Shown here: piece after piece, positions 37,388-46,043 of the stretch | How positions within the stretch are numbered: the first letter of the stretch is position 1 | Layout: every line of letters starts with the position of its first letter | Assembly: GCA_963783235.1 (NCBI GenBank) | Contig: CAWAMN010000002.1 | Span: forward strand, 682,001-746,000 | Source of the DNA: Thiohalomonas sp963783235 | GTDB lineage: Bacteria > Pseudomonadota > Gammaproteobacteria > Thiohalomonadales > Thiohalomonadaceae | Reading direction: 5' to 3' | Length of the DNA: 64,000 nt | Translations under genes and position numbers: made by a program | Notes under the pieces: generated by a model | What the model saw: the letters and a program-made list of their open reading frames with translations, nothing else | The model's database searches: none | What the model was told of the DNA's origin: nothing

Positions 37388-38917
37388 ATGTTAGTACAGA
37401 GAATGTCGCTCGCGTCGAATATCGGCGTACTCGCCATCCTTATCGGGGCACCTTACCTGCTGCTTTGGGGGTATCTGCTGCAGTCGGGGCGCATCGGTTT
37501 CGATGTGCTCGGCTGGGTCGCGGTGCTCATGGCCGTAGATGCCGTTCTGCTCATCGTGTTCGTCCGCGGTCTTGTCCAACCTCTGCGGCTGGTTGGCGAG
37601 GTGATGCGCAAGGTCTCCAAAGGCGATTTCACCCTGCGGGTGGAGAACAACTACCGCGGCGAACTGGCGCGGATGCTGGATGACGTCAATTCGTCAATTG
37701 ACGCCACCCGCACCATGATGGAAGACATCCTCGACAACACGGTAGGGATTGCCACGGCCGGATTCGAGACCGTTTCCGCCTCCGCCAAGGTGGTCTTCAA
37801 CGTCGAGGCCGAGGAGAGCCACGTTCACTCGATCACCAGTGCCAGCCGGCGCATCAGCGAATCGGTCTCGGGCATCGCGGAAAACGCGAGTGCCGCCAAC
37901 GAGACCGCCGCCGATGTCAACAATGCCGTGGCCGAGGGTGATGTGGTGGTCGGGCGCACCCTGGATGGGATGACCCGGCTGGCGGACACCGTGGGGGAGG
38001 CAGCGGGAAAAGTCGAGGAACTCGGGGAGTCCTCAAAGCGGGTAGGCGATGTAATCAACGTGATTGGCGATATCGCCGAACAGACCAACCTGCTGGCGCT
38101 CAACGCCGCCATCGAAGCTGCCCGTGCCGGCGAGCAGGGGCGCGGCTTTGCCGTCGTGGCCGACGAGGTGCGGACCCTCGCGGAACGCACTTCCAAGGCG
38201 ACCGATGAGATCAATGAAACCATCCGAACCATTCAGTTGGAGATCACCGGCGTCATTGAAACCATGCGTACCGGCGTCGAGCGGGCCCGGGACAGCCGTG
38301 AATCCACTCAACAAACCAGCGAGGCCTTTGCATCGGTTCGCGACGGAATCGAGATGGTGACCGCCCTTATCGGTCAAATTACCACGGCCGCCGATGAGCA
38401 GAAATCGGCCACTCAGGGGATCACCAACAGTATTCATGAGATTGCCGAAATCGCCTCGGGCAATACCGAGCATGCCTATCGCGCCGTCGACACCATCGAG
38501 CAACTGAACTCCACGGTGGTGCACCAGTTGAAGGTGCTGGACCAGTTCGACATCCCCCACAAGGCGATCATCGTGGCCAAGTCGGACCATGTGCTCTGGA
38601 AAAAGCGCCTGACCGAACTGCTCCTGGGAAGGCTCCAGATGCAGTCCACAGATGTGGCCGACCACCACAGCTGCCGCTTCGGGAAGTGGTATTACGACAC
38701 CGGCCGTTCGCTCTACGGCTCCTTCCCCGAATTTGCGGCCATCGAGGGCCCCCACCGCCGGGTCCATGAGACGGCCAGGCAGGTGGTCCAACTGGTGGAA
38801 GCGGGAGAGAAAGATGGCGCACAACAGCTGCTCGAGGATTTGAACGAGCCGACCCGCGAGGTCCTCGAAGGACTGGATAAACTCAAGAACCGGGCGCTGG
38901 CCGAGGGTGTCGGCTAA
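37388..38917 (+). CDS. Methyl-accepting chemotaxis protein with C-terminal CZB zinc domain
   Basis: A 509-residue chemoreceptor. Two transmembrane helices (about 9-31 and 39-60) are separated by a loop too short for a periplasmic ligand domain. A HAMP segment follows (about 60-113), then the signalling coiled coil with the tip EQTNLLALNAAIEAARAGEQGR split in my reading across 225-246. The C-terminal part (about 395-500) is a CZB domain: His in SDHVLWKKRL, Cys in HHSCRFGKWYY, and His residues in EGPHRRVHE. CZB binds zinc and in other receptors senses zinc or oxidants in the cytoplasm. Confidence 0.9.
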   Translation: MLVQRMSLASNIGVLAILIGAPYLLLWGYLLQSGRIGFDVLGWVAVLMAVDAVLLIVFVRGLVQPLRLVGEVMRKVSKGDFTLRVENNYRGELARMLDDVNSSIDATRTMMEDILDNTVGIATAGFETVSASAKVVFNVEAEESHVHSITSASRRISESVSGIAENASAANETAADVNNAVAEGDVVVGRTLDGMTRLADTVGEAAGKVEELGESSKRVGDVINVIGDIAEQTNLLALNAAIEAARAGEQGRGFAVVADEVRTLAERTSKATDEINETIRTIQLEITGVIETMRTGVERARDSRESTQQTSEAFASVRDGIEMVTALIGQITTAADEQKSATQGITNSIHEIAEIASGNTEHAYRAVDTIEQLNSTVVHQLKVLDQFDIPHKAIIVAKSDHVLWKKRLTELLLGRLQMQSTDVADHHSCRFGKWYYDTGRSLYGSFPEFAAIEGPHRRVHETARQVVQLVEAGEKDGAQQLLEDLNEPTREVLEGLDKLKNRALAEGVG

Positions 38918-38929
38918 TCGGCCAGGGCG

Positions 38930-41900
38930 TCATGCGCTGCAGCCGGTCGTTCGGGGATTGGCGAGTTGGCGGGAGTGTCGCTGGAGCAGCAGCTTACGGA
39001 AGGCCTTCGCCGGAACCGGACGGCTGAGATAAAAGCCTTGAAACTCCTCGCAGCCGTACCGGCGCAGGAATTCCAGTTGCGCCTCCTCTTCGACCCCTTC
39101 GGCCAGCACTTCCAGGCCCAGATGACCCGCCATGGCAATAATGGTGGAGGCGATGGCGGCATCATCCCGATCGTCGGGAAGGTCGCGGATGAAGGAGCGG
39201 TCGATCTTGAGGCGATCGATCGGGAGACGTTTCAGGTAGGCCAACGAAGAGTAACCCGTACCGAAATCGTCGATGGCGAGCGTGATCCCCAGTTCCCGAA
39301 GCCGGGTGAGCGCATCGATACCGTCGCCGGGCCGAGACATGACAAACCCCTCGGTGATTTCCAGCTCCAGCTGTCGCGGCTCGATCCCGGTTGCGTCCAA
39401 CACATCACGAACACTCCCGACGATGTCCCCTTCCAGGATCTGATAACCGGCGACATTGACGGCGACCCGTAGATCGGCGAGCCCCTCATCACGCCACTCG
39501 GCAATCTGGCGGCAGGCGTCGAAAAGCACCTTGCGCCCGATCGGCTCGATAAGGCCGGTCTCTTCGGCGAGCGGGATAAACGCACCGGGCGAAACCAGTT
39601 TGCCGTCCGGCTTCTCCCAGCGAACCAGGGCCTCGGCACCGACAATGCGCCCATCCTCCACCAGGGCCTGAGGCTGGAGATATACCAACAGCTCGTCCCG
39701 CTCCAGGGCCCGGCGCAGATCATTTTCCATCTGCAGCCGTGCGGAGGTAATCCGGGTCAGCTCCGGTGTATAAAACTCATAGGTATTGCGACCGCGCTCC
39801 TTGGCCCGATACATGGCCGAATCGGCATGCTGGAGCAGTGTTTCGGCATCGCCGCCATCCTCCGGGAAGAGACTGATGCCGATACTGCCTCCCACGAACA
39901 GTTCATGCGCCTCAAGCCTCACGGGGTTACCCATGGCCTCGAGGACCTTCCGCGCGATCCCCTCGACTTCAGCCAACCCTTCGATGTCCTCCAATATGAC
40001 CGCGAATTCATCGCCGCCGAGACGGGACACGGTGTCGTCGTGACGCACACACTCGCGAAGCCGTTGAGCGACGGCAATGAGGACTTCGTCGCCGGTCAGG
40101 TGGCCAAGGGTGTCGTTGATGTTTTTAAAGCGATCCAGGTCCAGAAACAGAACGGCCAACTGGTGGCGCTGTCGTCGAACCCGGTCCAGCGCGTGCTGTA
40201 GTCGTTCGATAAACAGAGAACGATTCGGCAATTCGGTCAGCATATCGTAGTAGGCAAGATGTTCGATGCGCTGTTCCGAGTGCTTTTTATCGGTTATGTC
40301 GGTGAGGGAGACGATGTAGTGCATCAGCTGCCCGCGCACATCGTGCTGCGCACTGATGCGATACCAGACCGGGAAAGACTCCCCGTTGCGGCGCCGATAG
40401 CTCGCTTCGCCCTGGTGCTGGCCCACCTTGTCCACAATCGTCCAAATGCGCTCGGGGAGGCCCTCCAGGGAACCCAGCAGTTCACTCACCGGCCGGCCGG
40501 TGATGGCCTCCGCATCCAGAGCGGTCAGACTGGAAAAGGCCCGGTTGACCCGCAGGATGTGCCACTCCAGATCGACGATGACCACGGCCTCCTGGCTGCC
40601 CTCGAACACGCTGGCGGCAAGCGTTAATTCCTGTTCCGTCTCTCTGCTCAGGGTCAGGTCGCGAATGGCTGAAAGCACGGCGATCGGCTGGTTACGGCCG
40701 TCACGAATAGTCGTAACAGTGACCTCGAGCGGGCGTCGGGCGGGATTCTCATCCGGCTCCATCGTTACCCGCGCATCCCGGGCTTCCCGGCGTGCCCGAC
40801 AGGCCGGGCAATGGAAACAGGAACCCTCCGGATGGATCGCCTCGCAGATCTGACGCCCGTCGACCTCCGCCGGCGACAGACCGCTAAGCTCATAGAAGGC
40901 CCGATTGGCGCGGATGAGCCGGTCATCGAGATCGACAATGAAAATGGCATCGTCGAAGAAGTCCATCGCACGACTCCATTCCATGGAGGAGCGCTCCAGC
41001 GCCCGCTCGGCCCTGACTCGCTCACTGACATCCCTGGCGATCCCGACCACACCGGCCGTCCGTCCCTCCTTGCGGTAGACCTGTTCATTGATTTCCAGTG
41101 TAATCGGATGCCCATCGCGATGGGCGAACTCGATCTGATAGGTGCCATGGACACCATCGTCGGGGACCTTTCCGCTCAAGGGTGCCAGGGACAGGTTGCG
41201 CCCAATCCACTCACGGGGCGAATAGCCGGTCACACGCGTTACCGCCGGTGAGACGAAGGAAAACCGCCCTTCGGTGTCCTGTCGGTAGACGAAGTCTCTG
41301 GCATTCTCGAGAACCAGGCTCTGTTCGGCAGCCGTGGCCGCCAGCTCGGAGGCGTGCCCGACAGCGCGCCTGGCCAGCGGTCTCATCAGACGACCGGTAC
41401 CCAACATGCCGCCAAAGACCATCACCACAATCGACACGACAGGAAACACCATGGCCCCAGCGGCACTGGCGTAAAGCTGCTGCTCCGGAACGACCACGGC
41501 GATCTGCCAGCGCGGCACATCGACCGGCGTGGCGACAGCCACCTTACCGTTGGCCAGGGCCTCCAGTACCGTCCCCCCCTCATCCGCGGCCCTGTCGAGC
41601 AGTGCCCGCACCGACGGCGAGGAGGCCCCGCCGACGACGACACTGCCCCGATGGGCGATAAAGGCCTGGTGCGATTCACTCTCGACAGGCTGCACCAGCC
41701 GCATAAGGGGGGCGATTTGAAATACAACGATGTCGGTCCCCTCCCTTTCGCCGGCACGGCTGAGAATGGGGGCCTCGACTAACAGGAACTCCTCGCCGCC
41801 CGAGGTGGCTGGAATGTAGGCCACCGGAGTTTCGCCATCCAAGTGCGCGCCCGGGAGGTGGTCGAGCTGCGGGACGATACCCGCCTCAACCACCGGAGCG

Positions 41901-42271
41901 CGGCGGGCATCGTGCCGGATAATGCCGATGGCCGCTTGCGACTGCGCCAAGGCATCGAGCAGCTTGCCTTCGGAAAAACGCCGCAACTCCGCGAGGGACA
42001 TTTCGCCCCGGTTGTAGGCCTCGAGACCTTCACGAATGCGGGTCCGGCTGGTGATCTGAAGGGCGATATCCCGCCATTTCGCCAGTAGCTGACCAACCGC
42101 AAGCCCCTGTACCCGCACATTGAACCGCAGAGCCTCTTCCGCACGCACCTTGGCCTGGGAATACTGCGGCACTGCCGTCGACACCCCCACGACCAGCCCC
42201 GTGAGGAGAATGCCGACCATGGCAAAGGCGATAATACGGCCTTGCAGTCTCTTGATTTCTTCGTCGCTCAT
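38930..42271 (-). CDS. Membrane-bound multi-PAS GGDEF-EAL protein
   Basis: A 1113-residue cyclic-di-GMP enzyme. Order: transmembrane helix (about 8-33), a periplasmic sensor region of roughly 230 residues (Cache-like), a second helix near 270-295, three PAS domains (the second with CFHCPAC), GGDEF, EAL. The GGDEF site is RLGGDEF with an RHDD I-site ahead of it. The EAL half has EALVRW, DDFGTGYSSL, LKIDRSF and AEGVE. All key residues for both synthesis and breakdown are present. ATG 42271 is preferred to a TTG 9 nt upstream. It converges on the chemoreceptor gene. Confidence 0.9.
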   Translation of the reverse strand: MSDEEIKRLQGRIIAFAMVGILLTGLVVGVSTAVPQYSQAKVRAEEALRFNVRVQGLAVGQLLAKWRDIALQITSRTRIREGLEAYNRGEMSLAELRRFSEGKLLDALAQSQAAIGIIRHDARRAPVVEAGIVPQLDHLPGAHLDGETPVAYIPATSGGEEFLLVEAPILSRAGEREGTDIVVFQIAPLMRLVQPVESESHQAFIAHRGSVVVGGASSPSVRALLDRAADEGGTVLEALANGKVAVATPVDVPRWQIAVVVPEQQLYASAAGAMVFPVVSIVVMVFGGMLGTGRLMRPLARRAVGHASELAATAAEQSLVLENARDFVYRQDTEGRFSFVSPAVTRVTGYSPREWIGRNLSLAPLSGKVPDDGVHGTYQIEFAHRDGHPITLEINEQVYRKEGRTAGVVGIARDVSERVRAERALERSSMEWSRAMDFFDDAIFIVDLDDRLIRANRAFYELSGLSPAEVDGRQICEAIHPEGSCFHCPACRARREARDARVTMEPDENPARRPLEVTVTTIRDGRNQPIAVLSAIRDLTLSRETEQELTLAASVFEGSQEAVVIVDLEWHILRVNRAFSSLTALDAEAITGRPVSELLGSLEGLPERIWTIVDKVGQHQGEASYRRRNGESFPVWYRISAQHDVRGQLMHYIVSLTDITDKKHSEQRIEHLAYYDMLTELPNRSLFIERLQHALDRVRRQRHQLAVLFLDLDRFKNINDTLGHLTGDEVLIAVAQRLRECVRHDDTVSRLGGDEFAVILEDIEGLAEVEGIARKVLEAMGNPVRLEAHELFVGGSIGISLFPEDGGDAETLLQHADSAMYRAKERGRNTYEFYTPELTRITSARLQMENDLRRALERDELLVYLQPQALVEDGRIVGAEALVRWEKPDGKLVSPGAFIPLAEETGLIEPIGRKVLFDACRQIAEWRDEGLADLRVAVNVAGYQILEGDIVGSVRDVLDATGIEPRQLELEITEGFVMSRPGDGIDALTRLRELGITLAIDDFGTGYSSLAYLKRLPIDRLKIDRSFIRDLPDDRDDAAIASTIIAMAGHLGLEVLAEGVEEEAQLEFLRRYGCEEFQGFYLSRPVPAKAFRKLLLQRHSRQLANPRTTGCSA

Positions 42272-42347
42272 AGGCGCCAAAAGCCCATCCCGGCCGGAAA
42301 AAAACGGTTAAGCCAACCTGAAACACCCGGCCTTTGCGGGCAGGAAC

Positions 42348-42833
42348 TTAGATCCTTTCCAATATTCGGAAGGTCATGGGATGGGGATTGTCGGGATCGG
42401 CCGGGCGCTCCTCCCGTTCGATTTCGCGCCAGTCGGAAGGCGCGATGGAAGGGAACCAGGCATCCCCCTTGAAAGCTGCATGGACCTCGGTCAGGTAGAG
42501 CCGGTCGGCGCGGGGCAGCATCTGCTGATAAAAGGAGGCGCCACCAAGCACCATGACCTCTTCGGCAGGTTCCGCCGCTTTCAAGGCCGCATCGATGGAG
42601 TGGACGACACTACAGCCCTCGGCCGCGAAAGAGGCGTCGCCCGTGACCACGATGTTGGTGCGTTTCGGCAAAGGACGGCCGATGGACTGGAAGGTCTTGC
42701 GGCCCATGATGACCGGTTTGCCCAGGGTGTGGCGACGAAACCACTGCATGTCGGCGGGCAGACTCCAGGGAAGGCGGTTCTCGATGCCAATCACCCGGTC
42801 GTTGGTCATCGCGGCGATAATCGAAAGGCGCAT
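42348..42833 (-). CDS. folA: Dihydrofolate reductase
   Basis: A 161-residue DHFR with SIIAAMTNDRVIG, LPWSLPADMQWFRRHTLG, VIMGRKTFQSIGRPLP and VLGGASFYQQ. It regenerates tetrahydrofolate consumed by the ThyA reaction. ATG 42833 is chosen; a GTG 15 nt earlier is possible but would overlap the thyA end. It is the last gene of the lgt-thyA-folA unit. Confidence 0.94.
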   Translation of the reverse strand: MRLSIIAAMTNDRVIGIENRLPWSLPADMQWFRRHTLGKPVIMGRKTFQSIGRPLPKRTNIVVTGDASFAAEGCSVVHSIDAALKAAEPAEEVMVLGGASFYQQMLPRADRLYLTEVHAAFKGDAWFPSIAPSDWREIEREERPADPDNPHPMTFRILERI

Positions 42834-42844
42834 GGCTGACTGGC

Positions 42845-43678
42845 TCACACAGCCACCGGAGCCTTGATGTGGGGATGGTGCTCGTAGCCGGTCAACCGGA
42901 AATCCTCGAAGCGGAAATCGAAAACCGAATCGATATCGGGATTCAGGTGCATTGTCGCTAGCGGATAGGGTTCACGCGAAAGCTGCAGGCGCGCCTGCTC
43001 CAGGTGATTGGAATAGAGGTGGGCATCGCCGAGGGTATGCACAAAATCCCCCGCTTCAAGGCCGGTCACCCGGGCCAGCATCATCGTCAGCAGGGAATAG
43101 GAGGCGATATTGAACGGCACGCCCAGGAAGATATCGGCAGAGCGTTGATAGAGCTGACAGGAAAGGCGCCCGTCGGCCACATAAAACTGGAAAAACGCGT
43201 GGCAGGGGGCCAGGGCCATACGCCCGGCTGCGGCGTTGTCCCTCGGAGAGATCCCCTCATCGGGCAGGTCCGCAACGTTCCACGCGCTGACGATGATGCG
43301 CCGGGAATCCGGATTGTGACGGATCTGATCGATGACATTTTGGATCTGATCGATATGCCGGCCGTCCGGGGTGGGCCAGGAGCGCCATTGGTAGCCGTAC
43401 AGCGGCCCCAGGTCGCCATTGTCGTCCGCCCATTCGTCCCAGATCTTGACGCCATTTTCCTTCAGGTAGGCGATATTCGTCTCGCCGCGCAGAAACCAGA
43501 GCAGTTCATGAATGATGGAACGCAGATGCAGCTTTTTGGTGGTAACCACCGGGAAGCCTTCGGAAAGGTCATAGCGCATCTGGTAACCGAAAACGCTTCG
43601 GGTTCCCGTGCCGGTCCGGTCGTCTTTGACGGTTCCGTTATCGAGCACATGGCGCATCAAGTCGAGGTATTCACGCAT
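42845..43678 (-). CDS. thyA: Thymidylate synthase
   Basis: A 277-residue ThyA that makes dTMP from dUMP and methylenetetrahydrofolate. The catalytic Cys159 lies in ALAPCHAFFQFYV, and RRIIVSAWNVADL and the C-terminal HPHIKAPVAV are typical. The ATG at 43678 (MREYLDLMRHVL) matches the family start; the frame is open further upstream inside lgt. It starts 2 nt after the lgt stop. Confidence 0.95.
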   Translation of the reverse strand: MREYLDLMRHVLDNGTVKDDRTGTGTRSVFGYQMRYDLSEGFPVVTTKKLHLRSIIHELLWFLRGETNIAYLKENGVKIWDEWADDNGDLGPLYGYQWRSWPTPDGRHIDQIQNVIDQIRHNPDSRRIIVSAWNVADLPDEGISPRDNAAAGRMALAPCHAFFQFYVADGRLSCQLYQRSADIFLGVPFNIASYSLLTMMLARVTGLEAGDFVHTLGDAHLYSNHLEQARLQLSREPYPLATMHLNPDIDSVFDFRFEDFRLTGYEHHPHIKAPVAV

Positions 43679-43680
43679 CG

Positions 43681-44493
43681 CTAATTCTGCACACTTGACG
43701 GGGAATTGGCAGTATTGCCGCGACCGTATGCCAGCGCCAGCAACACCAGACCGACGAGTATCAGCGGAAGCGAAAGGATCTGCCCCATCGTCATCCAGCC
43801 GAACGCCAGGTAGCCGAGGTGGGCATCCGGCTCTCGCAGGAATTCCACCAGAAAACGGAAAATACCATAACCGAGCGCAAAGACGCCCGAAACAGCCATG
43901 GTTGGACGCGGTTTGGAGGAGAACCACCAGACGATGGCAAACAGCACCATGCCCTCAAGCAAAAACTCATAGAGTTGGGAGGGATGGCGGGGCATATTGC
44001 CGGCCCCGGGAAATACCATGCCCCAGGGGAGATCGGTGGGCTTGCCCCACAATTCGCCATTGATGAAGTTACCGATTCGCCCGGCACCGAGACCGATGGG
44101 TACCAGCGGTGCCAGGAAATCGACCACCGCGAAATAGCGACGGTTTTCCCGCCACGCATAGACACCCAGGGCAATCAGCACACCCAAAAGGCCCCCGTGG
44201 AATGCCATTCCCCCTTCCCAGATTCGAAATAGCATGAGCGGGTCTTTCAGGAAGGCGCCCCAGTTGTAAAACAGGATGTACCCGATACGCCCGCCCAACA
44301 CGACGCCGAGGGCGGCGTAAAACAGCAGGTCATCGACCTGTTCGGGTTTCCAGCTACTGTGCGGCTTGGCGGCCCGACGCCGCCCCAGCCACCAGCCTCC
44401 GAGGAAACCAACCAGATACATCAGTCCGTACCAATGCACCTGGAGGGGTCCGAAACTGATGGCGACCGGATCGATATCAGGGTATTTCAGCAT
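43681..44493 (-). CDS. lgt: Prolipoprotein diacylglyceryl transferase
   Basis: A 270-residue inner-membrane enzyme with about seven helices that attaches diacylglyceryl to the lipobox Cys of lipoproteins. Signatures are VHWYGLMYLVGF, GGRIGYILFYN, GMAFHGGLLG and the Lgt motif GRIGNFINGELWGKP followed by RHPSQLYE. It heads the lgt-thyA-folA operon. Lipoproteins encoded in the same window, NirF and the DUF5666 protein, would be substrates. Confidence 0.95.
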   Translation of the reverse strand: MLKYPDIDPVAISFGPLQVHWYGLMYLVGFLGGWWLGRRRAAKPHSSWKPEQVDDLLFYAALGVVLGGRIGYILFYNWGAFLKDPLMLFRIWEGGMAFHGGLLGVLIALGVYAWRENRRYFAVVDFLAPLVPIGLGAGRIGNFINGELWGKPTDLPWGMVFPGAGNMPRHPSQLYEFLLEGMVLFAIVWWFSSKPRPTMAVSGVFALGYGIFRFLVEFLREPDAHLGYLAFGWMTMGQILSLPLILVGLVLLALAYGRGNTANSPSSVQN

Positions 44494-44575
44494 GGCAGGC
44501 AGTATAACAAGGGTTTGGAAATTGGTCGCGAGAGCGACGGCTTGATGACATTCAGTTCCTGCGGGAACATCCGCT

Positions 44576-45784
44576 TCAATCCGCCACCACTCTTACGGCA
44601 AAGGCCTTCAGGTACTCCGTCTCGGGGATGGCCGGATGGATCGGGTGATCCGCCGCCTGATGGCCCTGATGGATGATCTGCGCGCGCCGGTCGAGGTGAC
44701 GGGCGCTGCGCTGGAGGATGTCCACCAACTGTTCGCGGCGAAGATGGTAAGAGCAGGAGGCACTGACCAGAATGCCATCCTTGCCGAGTAGCTGCATGGC
44801 TCCCTGGTTGATGCGGCGGTAGGCCTCAAGCCCGCTTTTGACGTCTTTGCGCCGCTTGATAAAGGCCGGAGGATCGACCACGACCACATCAAAACGTTCA
44901 CCGTCCGCTCGCAGGGCCTTGAGGGCCTGGAACGCATCGCCTTCCAGAAACTTCACCCGCTGCTCCACGCCGCCGAGGGCCGCATTGCGCTCCGCATAAT
45001 CCAGTGCCGCTGCCGAGGCCTCCACACACCACACCTCACCGGCCCCTGCGGCGGCGGCCTGCAGCCCCCAGCCGCCGACATAGCTAAATACATCCAACAC
45101 CCGCGGAGGCTCCGAGCGGGCGAGCCCGCGGACCAATCCCTGCACCCAGGCGCGGTTATCCCGGTGGTCGTAGAACCAGCCTGTCTTCTGACCGCCGGCC
45201 ATCGGCGCCTCGAAGGCGACGCCGTTTTCCTCCAGCCGCACGCTTTCGGGGACCTCTCCGATCGTCTCGACGTAAGCATCCAGTTGCTCCAGTTTCCGCA
45301 TGCCGCTGTCGTTACGCAGCAGAATCCCCGTAGGGCGCAATACCTTCTCCAGCGCCTCCACGATGGCTTGCCGCGCCACCTCCATGCCCGCGGTGTTCAT
45401 CTGCACCACTACCACGTCATTGAAGCGATCGATCACCAACCCCGGCAATCCATCGGCCTCGCCGTGGATCAGCCGGTAGTAGGGTCGTTCATAGAGGCGC
45501 TCGCGAAGCCCAAGTGCCACCTTGAGGCGATGTACGAGCAGCGAGCGATCCAGCCCGTGCTCCGGGTTGCGACTGACCAACCGGGCGCAGATCAGCGAGG
45601 CCGGGTTCACATAGCCGCTCCCGAGGGGCTTGCCGTTGGACGCCTGGACCTCCACCACCTGGCCCGGTTCGAATCCGCTCAGGGGCGTGCGCTGCACATC
45701 CACTTCGTTACTGAAAACCCACAGGTGCCCGGCGCGCAACCGCCGGTCTTCGTTCTTTTTCAGAGTCAGAACGGCCGGTTCCAT
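44576..45784 (-). CDS. rlmI: RlmI-type 23S rRNA cytosine methyltransferase
   Basis: A 402-residue SAM-dependent methyltransferase with an N-terminal PUA domain (LRAGHLWVFSNEVD). SAM-binding DVFSYVGGWGLQAAAAGAG, motif VVDPPAF and the Cys in LVSASCSYHL follow. RlmI makes m5C1962 in 23S rRNA. ATG 45784 begins MEPAVLTLKKNEDRR, the family start; a longer frame upstream has no family sequence. RlmI is the closest named match, but paralogous RlmK-like enzymes exist. Confidence 0.88.
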   Translation of the reverse strand: MEPAVLTLKKNEDRRLRAGHLWVFSNEVDVQRTPLSGFEPGQVVEVQASNGKPLGSGYVNPASLICARLVSRNPEHGLDRSLLVHRLKVALGLRERLYERPYYRLIHGEADGLPGLVIDRFNDVVVVQMNTAGMEVARQAIVEALEKVLRPTGILLRNDSGMRKLEQLDAYVETIGEVPESVRLEENGVAFEAPMAGGQKTGWFYDHRDNRAWVQGLVRGLARSEPPRVLDVFSYVGGWGLQAAAAGAGEVWCVEASAAALDYAERNAALGGVEQRVKFLEGDAFQALKALRADGERFDVVVVDPPAFIKRRKDVKSGLEAYRRINQGAMQLLGKDGILVSASCSYHLRREQLVDILQRSARHLDRRAQIIHQGHQAADHPIHPAIPETEYLKAFAVRVVAD

Positions 45785-46043
45785 GGAGTCTCCCTCACAA
45801 GGATGAAAGGCGGCGATTATGCGGCAGGAAAGGCCCGTTGACCAACCGGAATCGGTCGGCCCCTGCAACGGTGCGCCACGAGCGCTGTCTCCCTGCACGC
45901 CGGCCCCCTTTTCAGTGCATGCGGTGTGGTCGGCGACGAGCCCCCGTGGTCGACCGACGGGTTTCCCGGAATTTGCTTGAATAGGAACGAACGCGAAAAG
46001 CGGCTATATTGTTGACCGTTATTATCGGAATTAGGAGTCCTGA

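Noticed and set aside
45977..46010. Promoter TTGAAT...TATATT before the YyaL-like gene
   Set aside because: The spacing of 22 nt is too long for a sigma-70 promoter; only the -10-like element is mentioned.
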